From: Falsiroseomonas algicola | GTDB lineage: Bacteria; Pseudomonadota; Alphaproteobacteria; Acetobacterales; Acetobacteraceae | Assembly (NCBI RefSeq): GCF_011040385.1 | Contig: NZ_JAAIKB010000006.1 | Location: forward strand, 186,001 to 250,000 | Direction: 5' to 3' | DNA length: 64,000 nucleotides | The notes under the pieces: model-generated | Database searches by the model: none | Told to the model about the DNA's origin: nothing | Seen by the model: the letters and a program-made list of their open reading frames with translations, nothing else | In this document: one piece after another, positions 26,818 to 34,337 of the stretch | How the letters are laid out: each line of letters opens with the position of its first letter | Position numbering within the stretch: position 1 is the stretch's first letter | Translations under genes and position numbers: made by a program

Positions 26818-27842
26818 GCGCGCATGGCCGGCAGCATCCGCTCCGCCGCCGGCGGCAGGAAGTCGGTCAGCATGAAGGACGATGCCGCGGGCGGGTTGGG
26901 CACGGCGAAGCTCTCCGCCATGGCGGCCACCATCGCCGTCGCGCGCGCGCCATCGACATGGCCGACGCCGTGCTGCGCGACCGTCGGCGTCAGCACCGCC
27001 TCCCGCATGATGAAGCGCATCCGCTCCGTCTCCAGCGGCACGTCGGCCAGCGGCTCCCGCGCCTGCACGGCGGCGATGGCGGCAGCGGGGTCGTTCAGCG
27101 CGTCGCGCAGCCCGGCGATGGTGGCGCGCACGAAGCCCCTCACCATCGCGGGCTCCCGCTGCGCCAGCTCCGCCGGCAGCAGCAGCGCATTGCCGTAGAT
27201 GTCGACGCCATGCGCGTTGAAGCCGAACATGCGGATATCGGCCTCCCGCGCGCCCAGCGCCCGCAGGTTGAAGAAGGCGCCGGAGACGAAGGCGGTGATG
27301 GCATCAGCCTCTCCCCGCATCAGCATCGGCTCGCGGATCGGCGGCGCGACGGTGATCCAGGTGACGGAATCCGCGGGGATGCCATTCGCACGCGCGAAGG
27401 CCGGGAACAGCACGCGGCCGCTGTCGCCCGCCGGCGCCGCGATACGCTTGCCCCGCAGGTCGGACGGCTTCTCGATCCCCCGCCCCGCCAGCGTGATCAC
27501 GCCGGCCAGAGTGCGGTCGAAATACTGGAAGGCGTTGACGATGGCGCGGCCGGGATTCTCGGCATTGTGCTTCACCACCGCGCCCGGATCGCCGAAGCCG
27601 ATATCGGCCACGCCTGCCGCCACCTTGGTGACCACATCGCCCGACCCGAAGCCGCGCTGGATGGCGACGTTCAGCCCCTCCCGCGCGAAATGGCCGCGCT
27701 CGGCCGCCAGGAACCAGGCGGCGTGGTAGCCCTGCGGCGTCCAGTCCAGCATCAGTCGGATGGCACGCGGCTGCGCGATCGCGGGCGCGGCCACCAGGCC
27801 GGCACCGATCCCCAGCAAGGCACGACGGGTCAGGCGGGTCAT
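26814..27842 (-). CDS. NMT1/THI5-like ABC transporter substrate-binding protein
   Basis: 342 residues from the ATG at 27842. It has a twin-arginine-like signal (TRRALLGIGAGLVAAPAIA), then IRLMLDWTPQGYHAAWFLAAERGHFAREGLNV, the classic NMT1/SsuA-like start, and GFGSGDVVTKVAAGVADIGFGDPG. Relatives bind pyrimidine precursors, sulfonates or taurine. No permease or ATPase of the matching class is in the operon, so it either uses a transporter elsewhere or serves another purpose. 4-nt overlap with the deacetylase gene. Confidence 0.9.
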   Translation of the reverse strand: MTRLTRRALLGIGAGLVAAPAIAQPRAIRLMLDWTPQGYHAAWFLAAERGHFAREGLNVAIQRGFGSGDVVTKVAAGVADIGFGDPGAVVKHNAENPGRAIVNAFQYFDRTLAGVITLAGRGIEKPSDLRGKRIAAPAGDSGRVLFPAFARANGIPADSVTWITVAPPIREPMLMRGEADAITAFVSGAFFNLRALGAREADIRMFGFNAHGVDIYGNALLLPAELAQREPAMVRGFVRATIAGLRDALNDPAAAIAAVQAREPLADVPLETERMRFIMREAVLTPTVAQHGVGHVDGARATAMVAAMAESFAVPNPPAASSFMLTDFLPPAAERMLPAMRA

Positions 27843-27855
27843 GCAGGGCGCTCCC

Positions 27856-28359
27856 TCAGGGCGTGATCGCGAAGGCGATGCCGAATTCGGTGTCGAGGCG
27901 GACGGTGTGGTGATCCACCTCATTCGTGTCGGCGAGTTCGAGATTGAGGAAATCCTGCGTCTCCGCCTCGAAGAACGGCCCCGCGTGCCAGGTGCCGCGA
28001 TGGAGCGCGAGCGCCTTGTCGCCGGGGATGCGGAAGATGCGGATCGCCGCCGGGTCGGGCTTCGCATCGGGCAGGTCCGCATCGATCGGCGGCGCCAGCC
28101 CGATGAACCACTCGCCGCCCATCGTCGCCGCCAGGCACTGCGTCACGCGGGTGTGGCGCGTGATGCCGCGCACCAGCAGCGGGCGCTGCCGCAGCCGCAT
28201 GATGTAGAGCCGCGGCGTGCCGCGCCCGAGTTCCAGCCTGGCATCGGCATCGCCGAAGGGCGTGCCGTCCTCGCCGGCCTCGATCAGCGTGCCGAAGGGC
28301 GCGATGGCCTCCGGCGTCGCCATCTCCGGCACGACGGCGGTGATTCGGACGTCGCTCAT
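27856..28359 (-). CDS. Ureidoglycolate lyase family protein
   Basis: 167 residues, normal for AllA-type ureidoglycolate lyase (cupin fold). It splits ureidoglycolate into glyoxylate and urea. Supporting segments: PFGTLIEAGEDGTPFGDADARLELGRG at the start, TRHTRVTQCLAATMGGEWFIGLAPP, IRIFRIPGDKALALHRGTWHAGPFF (metal-binding His region) and FLNLELADTNEVDHHTV at the end. It implies that the pathway ends in a ureidoglycolate-like compound. ATGA overlap with the monooxygenase-like gene upstream. Confidence 0.9.
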   Translation of the reverse strand: MSDVRITAVVPEMATPEAIAPFGTLIEAGEDGTPFGDADARLELGRGTPRLYIMRLRQRPLLVRGITRHTRVTQCLAATMGGEWFIGLAPPIDADLPDAKPDPAAIRIFRIPGDKALALHRGTWHAGPFFEAETQDFLNLELADTNEVDHHTVRLDTEFGIAFAITP

Positions 28360-29798
28360 GCGGCTTCGGTCTCCGGCAGGACGAAGGGGGACAGTTCGGC
28401 GTGCTCGCCGCCCAGGAACCAGGCCCAGTCGCTTTCCTGCTGGTCCAGGAAGAGCCGGCGCTTCACGCCCTCCACCAGGCGCGGCGCCACGTATTTCATC
28501 GCGCTGATGGAGGCCGCGACGGGGCCCAGGCTGAGCGAGGCGTTGTTGGTGATGGTGAAGACGCGGCCGAGCCAGGGTGCCGCGCCCGGCATGCGTTCGG
28601 TGAAGCCGCCGAAGCGGTCGAGGTAGGGCTGGCGCGCCAGCCGCGCATCCGCCTGTTCCGGCGGCGGCGTGAAGCGGTCCCTCCACAGCGCGGCATGCGG
28701 CAGCAGGGCCGCGTATTCGGGTTTCAGCGCCATGTCGCTCAGGAAGCCGGTCGCGATGATCAGCCGATCATGGACGAGGCGCTTGCCGCCCCCCTCCACG
28801 ATGATCTCGCTGCCTGTCCAGCGCACCTGGTCCCAGGGCATGCCCAGGCGCAGCCGGAAGCCGGGCTGTGCCATCGCGGCATCGAAGGTGGGCTGCGGCG
28901 GCGGCTGGCCGATCTGCCGCAGTCGTGTCGCATAGGCCCATTTCGCGGCATCCGGCAGGTCGACGTAATGCGCGAGGTGCCCCGCGCTTTCCATCCAGCG
29001 CCGCGGATTGTCGCGCGGCAGATCGGGCCGCCGGACGCAGACTTCGGCGCGCGCCGCACCGGCCTGCAGCGCCGCGATCGCGACATCGAAGGCCGTCGCC
29101 CCCGCGCCCAGCACGCCGACCCTTTCCCCCGCGAAGGCGCCGAGGTCGAGGATGTCATTCGCATGCACCACGCGGCCGGCCGGCACGGCGCGGGCGATGG
29201 CATCGGGAATGGCGTAGCCGCCCGCGCCGCCGGTGCCCGTCGCCATCACCAGGCTGCGGGCATGGCGCAGGATCGGGCCTTCCGGCGTGTCGAAGAGCAG
29301 CGCGATCATCGTGCCCTCGGCGGCGGGCTGCATCTCCCGCAGCCGCCAGCCATTCAGCACCGGCAGGTCCAGCACGCGGCGGAACCAGGCGAGGTAGGCG
29401 GCCCAGGCGGTGCGGGGGATGCGATACATCGCCTCCCACGCCGCCTCGCCATGCTGCGCTTCCCACCAGGCGCGGAAGGTCAGGGAGGGCAGGCCGCATT
29501 CGGGGCCGGCCAGGTCCTTCGGCGTGCGCAGCATCGTCATGCGCGCGAAGCTGAGCCAGGGGCCTTCCAGGCCATCCCGCGCCGCGTCGAAGACGGCGAT
29601 GCGCGTCACGCGCTCCCGCTTCAGCAGCCCGGCCAGCGCCAGGCCGTATTGCCCGCCGCCGATGATGGCGCAGTCCAGCGCCTCCGCCCCATCGGGCGCC
29701 GTCAGCGGCGCCACCCAGGGAACGGCCGGATAGGCAGTCAGCGCGAGCTCGCGCGCCACCAGGCGCTCCAGCGCGGGCAGGTCTTGGGCACAGGTCAT
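28356..29798 (-). CDS. FAD/NAD(P)-dependent monooxygenase-like protein, paralog 1 (first gene of operon)
   Basis: 480 residues. FAD fold CAIIGGGQYGLALAGLL near 42, family stretch FARMTMLRTPKDLAGPECG near 87, and a second nucleotide fold VGVLGAGATAFDVAIAAL. It is similar over its full length to the product of 20884-22347. Two members in one operon suggest two related oxygenation steps or a heteromer. It is the first gene of the minus-strand series, and the 366 bp upstream hold a dyad that may be an operator. Confidence 0.86.
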   Translation of the reverse strand: MTCAQDLPALERLVARELALTAYPAVPWVAPLTAPDGAEALDCAIIGGGQYGLALAGLLKRERVTRIAVFDAARDGLEGPWLSFARMTMLRTPKDLAGPECGLPSLTFRAWWEAQHGEAAWEAMYRIPRTAWAAYLAWFRRVLDLPVLNGWRLREMQPAAEGTMIALLFDTPEGPILRHARSLVMATGTGGAGGYAIPDAIARAVPAGRVVHANDILDLGAFAGERVGVLGAGATAFDVAIAALQAGAARAEVCVRRPDLPRDNPRRWMESAGHLAHYVDLPDAAKWAYATRLRQIGQPPPQPTFDAAMAQPGFRLRLGMPWDQVRWTGSEIIVEGGGKRLVHDRLIIATGFLSDMALKPEYAALLPHAALWRDRFTPPPEQADARLARQPYLDRFGGFTERMPGAAPWLGRVFTITNNASLSLGPVAASISAMKYVAPRLVEGVKRRLFLDQQESDWAWFLGGEHAELSPFVLPETEAA

Positions 29799-30164
29799 GG
29801 CAACTCCGCCAGGGCTCGGGGCAGGCTTGCGGGAAGGCTGCGATCAGGGTGCGGGACACCCACCGCGCGTCCCGCAGCGGGACGCGACGGCCACGGGATC
29901 AGGCCGTTGGTCGCCACCGCCCGCGCGCCCGGGCCAGCCCATGGGCGCGCGCCGGCCGGCCAGGGCGCCGGGGGCGGCCTGCGGCGGGGCGGACGGAAAG
30001 GGGCGGCCAGGATGCCATGGGCTGCGCTTGGCAAACCGCATGCCAGGGCATGGAGCGGGCTTCATCCGCCAGCCCGGCCGGCACGGCGCCCGCGCCTGCC
30101 CGATCCGCGGGCAGTGCCTGCCACCGTTGCGTCCTTGCGCGCCGCATGAGCATTCTTCGCGCGC
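29799..30164. other. Divergent spacer between the catabolic operon and the ECF sigma gene (366 bp)
   Basis: No gene of its own is convincing here; reading frames on both strands are GC-driven. It contains GCGGGAC/GTCCCGC repeats at 29851-29885, described separately. It must hold the promoters for both directions, but I cannot point to clear -35/-10 boxes. Confidence 0.5.
29851..29885. promoter_or_regulatory. Candidate operator upstream of the catabolic operon
   Basis: GCGGGAC (29851-29857), its inverse GTCCCGC (29869-29875) and GCGGGAC again (29877-29883) form nested dyads; the inner one (29867-29885) has 9-base arms around one base. It lies 53-87 bp before the first operon ATG, where an activator or repressor site would stand. 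No regulator gene belongs to the operon itself. Confidence 0.35.
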
Positions 30165-30704
30165 ATGGATGCCGTGACCGACCTTTCCCCGCTGCTCTCC
30201 GCCGTCGCGCGGGGGGACAGGCATGCGCTGCGCGCGATCTATGAACGGCAATCCGTTCGCCTCTTCGGCGTGGCCAATGCCATCCTGCGGGACCGCGACG
30301 CGGCGGCCGATGCGCTGCAGGACGCCTTCCTGAAGATCGCTCGCCGTGCGGACCAGTTCGACCCCGCCCGGGGGTCGGCGGAATCCTGGCTCGCCGCCAT
30401 CGTGCGCTACGCGGCGCTCGACATGGCGCGCGCCCGGGGGCGGGAGATCCCGACGGATGATCCAGGCCTCGGCGACACGCCGGTGGAGGCCGATGCGCTG
30501 GATCGCATCGCCGCCCAATCCGAAGGCGTGCGCCTGCGGGAATGCCTCTCCTCGCTGGAGGAGCGGAACCGCCGCGGCATCGTCCTCGCCTTTGTGCATG
30601 GCCTGTCCCACGCCCAGATCGCCGCCCAGCTCGAACTGCCGCTCGGCACGGTGAAGGCCTGGATCCGGCGCGGCCTCCTGCGGCTGCGGGAGTGCCTGGC
30701 ATGA
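30165..30704 (+). CDS. ECF-type RNA polymerase sigma factor
   Basis: 179 residues. Region 2 (AIYERQSVRLFGVANAILRDRDAAADALQDAFLKIARRADQFDP) and region 4 (ECLSSLEERNRRGIVLAFVHGLSHAQIAAQLELPLGTVKAWIRRGLLRLR) are complete, with no extra C-terminal domain. The short Shine-Dalgarno-poor leader suggests weak or leaderless initiation. The next gene overlaps it by ATGA and encodes an anti-sigma of the RskA type, so activity is set by that partner. Confidence 0.94.
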   Translation: MDAVTDLSPLLSAVARGDRHALRAIYERQSVRLFGVANAILRDRDAAADALQDAFLKIARRADQFDPARGSAESWLAAIVRYAALDMARARGREIPTDDPGLGDTPVEADALDRIAAQSEGVRLRECLSSLEERNRRGIVLAFVHGLSHAQIAAQLELPLGTVKAWIRRGLLRLRECLA

Positions 30705-31396
30705 GCGGCCGCCCGATGACCGCCGAGGAGCGCGACGCCCTCGCCGCCGAATACGTGCTCGGCACGCTGGAGGCGCGGGAGGCCGCTTCCGTCGCCGCCG
30801 CCCTGCCCGTCGATCCCGCCCTGGCAGGCGCGGTCGCGTCCTGGGAAGCGAAGCTCGCGCCGCTCGCCGCCCTTGCCCCGCCCGAGGCCCCGCCGCCCGA
30901 CCTCTGGGCGCGAATCGCGGCGGCGCTGGACCCCACGCCGCCGGCCCCTTCCCTGTCCTGGTGGCGCCGCCTGCTCGACCCCTGGCGGGCGGGGGCCATC
31001 GGCGCCACCGCCGTCGCCGCCGGCCTTGCCGCCCTGATGGTCCTTCGCCCGGCGCCGGAGCCGCGGCTGATGACCGTGCTGCTGACGGATCGCGAACAGC
31101 CGGCCTGGCTGGTGGAGGCCGACCAGGCCGGCATCCGCCTCGCCTCGCTCAACACCCGCCCGGCCCCGCCGGACCGCGTGCTGGAACTGTGGGCGCTGCC
31201 GCAGGGGGAGACGGCGCCGACCTCGCTCGGCCTCATCCCCGCCGATGGGCGCATCACCGTCCGCCCCGCGACGATCCGCCCGAGCCCGGGGATGCTGATC
31301 GAGATCACGCTGGAGCCGCCGGGGGGGTCGCCGATTGGCCGCCCGACCGGCCCGATCCAGTTCATCGGCCGCCTCGCGCCGGCCACGGGTTCGTGA
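30701..31396 (+). CDS. RskA-like membrane anti-sigma factor
   Basis: 231 residues. The N-terminal DALAAEYVLGTLEAREAASV...PALAGAVASWEAKLAPLA is the sigma-binding helical domain of the RskA family. One membrane span follows (about 100-118, GAIGATAVAAGLAALMVL). The periplasmic part (VLELWALPQGETAPTSLGLIPADGR) is the RskA C-terminal domain. It holds the ECF sigma at the membrane until a signal triggers proteolysis. There is no zinc-binding HxxxCxxC motif. Confidence 0.88.
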   Translation: MSGRPMTAEERDALAAEYVLGTLEAREAASVAAALPVDPALAGAVASWEAKLAPLAALAPPEAPPPDLWARIAAALDPTPPAPSLSWWRRLLDPWRAGAIGATAVAAGLAALMVLRPAPEPRLMTVLLTDREQPAWLVEADQAGIRLASLNTRPAPPDRVLELWALPQGETAPTSLGLIPADGRITVRPATIRPSPGMLIEITLEPPGGSPIGRPTGPIQFIGRLAPATGS

Positions 31397-31455
31397 TCGG
31401 TTTTCTTCCGTAGTCGCTGCGTCCGGTAGCGCGCCGGCTCCGTAACGCCGTCAGT

Positions 31456-31472
31456 GGGGCCCGCCGGGCCCC
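31456..31472 (+). terminator. Hairpin between anti-sigma and DUF4394 genes
   Basis: GGGGCCC and GGGCCCC enclose a 3-base loop. There is no T-run, so it may be a processing or partial termination site that separates the two expression levels. Confidence 0.4.
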
Positions 31473-31494
31473 GAGACGGCCACGGAGAAACGCG

Positions 31495-32313
31495 ATGTCC
31501 CTCAGCTTCCGCCACGCCCTGCTCGCCACCGCGCTGGTCGCGGCCGCCGCAGCCCCCGCCGGCGCCACCACGCTGATCGGCCTGACCGCCGAGAACAGCC
31601 TGGTCCGCATCGATGGGGAGACGCGCCGCGCCAGCGCCCCCGTCCGCATCAGCGGCGCCGAGGGCCGCGTCATCGGCATCGACCAGCGCCCTCAGGATGG
31701 CCGCCTCTATGGGGTCACGGATCGCAGCCAGATCGTCACCATCGATCCCGCGACCGGCCGCGCCACGCAGGTCTCCCGCCTCAACATGCCCTTCGATGGC
31801 GGCGGCCGCGCCGTGGTCGATTTCAACCCGGTCGCCAACCGCCTGCGGCTGATGGGCATGAACGGCACGAACTTCCGCGTGAACGTCGATAGCGGCGAAG
31901 TCGTGCGCGACGGCACGCTGAAGTACGGCGAGGGGGCGAATGCCGGGACTCAGCCCCGCATCACCGCCGGCGCCTACACCAACAGCGTCGCGCCGCCCGC
32001 CAATGCCCCGGCGGCCGGCCAGCCCGGCGCGCCGACCACGGCGCTCTACACGCTCGACACCCTGCTCGGCAGCTTCAACCTGCAGGCGCCGCCGAATGAC
32101 GGCGTGCAGCAATCCCGCGGCATGGTCGGCATGACGCTGCCCGCCAGCACGGCCTTCGACATCCTGACCGATGCGCAGGGCACCAATACCGGCTTCGTCC
32201 TGGCCGGCGGCACGCTGCACACGATCGACCTCACCAATGGCCGCCTGACGGCGACCGGCGCGGTCAGCGGCCTCGGCCAGGCCGATGTGATCGACATCGC
32301 CGCGATGCGGTGA
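31495..32313 (+). CDS. DUF4394 domain-containing secreted protein
   Basis: 272 residues. The N-terminal signal peptide is SLSFRHALLATALVAAAAAPAGA. The mature part TTLIGLTAENSLVRID, IGIDQRPQDGRLYGVTDRSQIVTIDPATG and VVDFNPVANRLRLMGMNGTNFRVN is the DUF4394 beta-propeller-like fold. The biochemical role is unknown. The sigma/anti-sigma/DUF4394 order suggests this exported protein is the main target or effector of the ECF system (inference). A perfect 14-bp stem follows its stop. Confidence 0.87.
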   Translation: MSLSFRHALLATALVAAAAAPAGATTLIGLTAENSLVRIDGETRRASAPVRISGAEGRVIGIDQRPQDGRLYGVTDRSQIVTIDPATGRATQVSRLNMPFDGGGRAVVDFNPVANRLRLMGMNGTNFRVNVDSGEVVRDGTLKYGEGANAGTQPRITAGAYTNSVAPPANAPAAGQPGAPTTALYTLDTLLGSFNLQAPPNDGVQQSRGMVGMTLPASTAFDILTDAQGTNTGFVLAGGTLHTIDLTNGRLTATGAVSGLGQADVIDIAAMR

Positions 32314-32320
32314 CGGGGTC

Positions 32321-32361
32321 CCTCATGGCCGGCCACCCACCCACCCCGGCCGGCCATGAGG
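32321..32361 (+). terminator. Strong 14-bp stem-loop after the DUF4394 gene
   Basis: CCTCATGGCCGGCC (32321-32334) pairs perfectly with GGCCGGCCATGAGG (32348-32361) around a 13-base loop, 7 bp after the stop. No T-run follows. A terminator or mRNA 3'-end stabiliser is likely. Confidence 0.6.
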
Positions 32362-32462
32362 CGGGGGGCGCTGTCGTGAACGGGCAGGCGGAAGCGCGGG
32401 CCGGGGCAGCAATCCCGGCCTCGCCCCCATCAGAACGGCGAACGCTGCGCCGGCTTCGCCGC

Positions 32463-33713
32463 CTAGAACAGCGACAACTGCGCGGGCTTCGCCGCGCGGG
32501 CGAAGGCCGTCTCCGGCACCAGCAGCCCGCGCAGGCCCGGCATCTCCAGCCCCCGTGCCCGATGCCCGGGCAGCAGCACGAAGGGCAGCACCTTGGGCAG
32601 GCTGACGCGCAGTCGCGCCAGGTCCTCCGCCCGCACCAGGGTGTGGCGCCGCGCGGCGATGATGCGATCCACCGTCTTGGCCCCCAGCCCCGGCACGCGC
32701 AGCAGCGCCTCCCGCGGCGCGGTATTCACATCCACCGGGAAGTGCTCCCGGTGCTTCAGCGCCCAGGCGGTCTTGGGATCGAGTTCGAGGTCCAGCATGC
32801 CGCCCTGGCCGCCGGCCAGGATCTCCTCCCGCGAGAAGCCGTAGAAGCGCAGCAGCCAATCCGCCTGATAGAGCCGGTGTTCCCGCACCAGCGGCGGCGC
32901 GATGGGCGGCAGCAGGCGCGACGCGTCGGGGATAGGCGAATAGGCGGAGTAGTAGACGCGCCGCATCCGGTAGCCCGCATAGAGGTCCGTCGCCGTGCCG
33001 AGGATCACGCCATCATCCGCCCCATCGGCGCCGACGATCATCTGCGTGGATTGCCCCGCCGGGGCGAAACGCGGCGGCCGGGCGCGGCGCGCGGTCTTCA
33101 CCGCCTCCTCCCGCGCCTCAATCTTCCCGCGCAGCCCCGCCATCGCCAGGCGGATCCTGCGGAAATCCTTTTCGGGCGCCAGCGTGGTCAGGCTCTCCGC
33201 CTTGGGCAGCTCGACATTTATGGAAAGCCGGTCGGCGTGCCGCCCGGCCTCCTCCAGCAATTCGGGCGCCGCATCCGGGATGGTCTTCAGGTGGATGTAC
33301 CCCCGAAAACCGTGCTCCTCCCGCAGCGTGCGCGCCACCAGCACCAGCTGCTCCATCGTGTAGTCCGGCGACCGGATGATGCCGGAGGACAGGAACAGCC
33401 CCTCGATCGTGTTGCGCCGATAGAAGGCGAGCGTCAGATCCACCACCTCCCGCACCGTGAAGCGGGCGCGGCGGACGTTGGAGGAAGCGCGGTTCACGCA
33501 ATAGGCGCAGTCGAAGACGCAGGCATTGGTCAGCAGGATCTTGAGCAGCGAGATGCAGCGCCCGTCCGGCGCATAGGCATGGCAGATCCCCGACCCCTCC
33601 GTGCTGCCGAGCCCCCCTTTCAGGCTGTTCCGCTTGGCGGTGCCGGAGGAGGCGCAGGAGGCGTCATACTTCGCGGCATCGGCCAGGATCTCGAGCTTCT
33701 CGCGCAGCTCCAT
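32463..33713 (-). CDS. Putative DNA modification/repair radical SAM protein (TIGR03916-like)
   Basis: 416 residues. The radical SAM cluster motif is C65-x3-C69-x2-C72 (ACVFDCAYC), followed by NRASSNVRRARFTVREVV. Extra cysteines at 20, 44 and 53 (the last in APDGRCISLLK) are typical of this family. The C-terminus has a helix-hairpin-helix (PREALLRVPGLGAKTVDRIIAAR) that suggests DNA binding. Such proteins are usually beside a TIGR03915-type or UdgX-like partner. I find none next to it here. Annotated as repair-related by family; the activity is unproven. Confidence 0.9.
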   Translation of the reverse strand: MELREKLEILADAAKYDASCASSGTAKRNSLKGGLGSTEGSGICHAYAPDGRCISLLKILLTNACVFDCAYCVNRASSNVRRARFTVREVVDLTLAFYRRNTIEGLFLSSGIIRSPDYTMEQLVLVARTLREEHGFRGYIHLKTIPDAAPELLEEAGRHADRLSINVELPKAESLTTLAPEKDFRRIRLAMAGLRGKIEAREEAVKTARRARPPRFAPAGQSTQMIVGADGADDGVILGTATDLYAGYRMRRVYYSAYSPIPDASRLLPPIAPPLVREHRLYQADWLLRFYGFSREEILAGGQGGMLDLELDPKTAWALKHREHFPVDVNTAPREALLRVPGLGAKTVDRIIAARRHTLVRAEDLARLRVSLPKVLPFVLLPGHRARGLEMPGLRGLLVPETAFARAAKPAQLSLF

Positions 33714-33795
33714 GGGGTTCAGAATCCGAGAGGTTTCCGTTCATGTTATGTTCAAGACGGAAGCCCGCAAGGGGTCGGCGCGACCCGTTCCGGCG

Positions 33796-33975
33796 CTAGA
33801 CGCGCCAGCGCCGCCACATGGCGACCCAGGCGCCGACGCCGCCGACGAAGATCGTCGTCGCCACCGCCCAGACCAGCAGGATGAGGATCACCGCCCTCAC
33901 CGGCGATGGTCCGGTCATCATGGTCCCGGCGAGCCCGGCTGCCTCAGGCAGATGTTCGGCCGATGCACTTCGCAT
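33796..33975 (-). CDS. Small single-span membrane protein (59 aa)
   Basis: From an ATG at 33975 with a strong GGGAGGA ribosome site 8 bases upstream. The product has an N-terminal hydrophilic part, one confident membrane helix (VILILLVWAVATTIFVGGV) and a basic end (MWRRWRV) that would stay in the cytoplasm. No homology is recognised. It lies 82 bp upstream of the radical SAM gene start in the same direction and could share its transcript. Confidence 0.62.
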   Translation of the reverse strand: MRSASAEHLPEAAGLAGTMMTGPSPVRAVILILLVWAVATTIFVGGVGAWVAMWRRWRV

Positions 33976-34117
33976 GGATGTCCTCCCGCCCCGATTGCGG
34001 CAGTAACGCGGCTGCCCGGAAGTTCCCGCAAGGCGGTCGCATTCTTGTGATCATGCCGCGGACGTCATCCCGCGTTCTTTCCTGTCCGGACAAATCCTTT
34101 TGCGCAATGGTACGAGG

Positions 34118-34336
34118 ATGACCGGAGGCCACCCCGATCGCGAGCCCGTCGCGCCCGCAACGGCGCCGGCCTCGCTCGAATCGATTCTGGCCGAGTTGCG
34201 TCGCCTGGCGCTCGCGGCGCTGGATGGCGGCCATCCGCTCGCCGCCGCGCGCATCGCCGCGACGGCGGACCAGGTGGAGGCCGCCACCTGGCCCGCCCGC
34301 CCGCCGCGCCCGCATTACGGCGCGCGGCGGGCCTGA
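34118..34336 (+). CDS. Hypothetical small protein (72 aa)
   Basis: From the ATG at 34118; a TTG at 34100 would extend it by six residues. The middle part LESILAELRRLALAALDGGHPLAAARIAATADQVEAA is predicted to be two amphipathic helices. The ends are Pro/Arg rich. No family is recognised. It ends 1 bp before the convergent AraC gene. Codon positions show the high-GC third-position pattern, which supports coding. Confidence 0.45.
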   Translation: MTGGHPDREPVAPATAPASLESILAELRRLALAALDGGHPLAAARIAATADQVEAATWPARPPRPHYGARRA

Positions 34337-34337
34337 C

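Noticed and set aside
28869-29554. Plus-strand 228-codon frame antisense to monooxygenase paralog 1
   Set aside because: It is dominated by Arg, Ala and Pro with no recognisable domain, while the minus frame is a clear flavoprotein.
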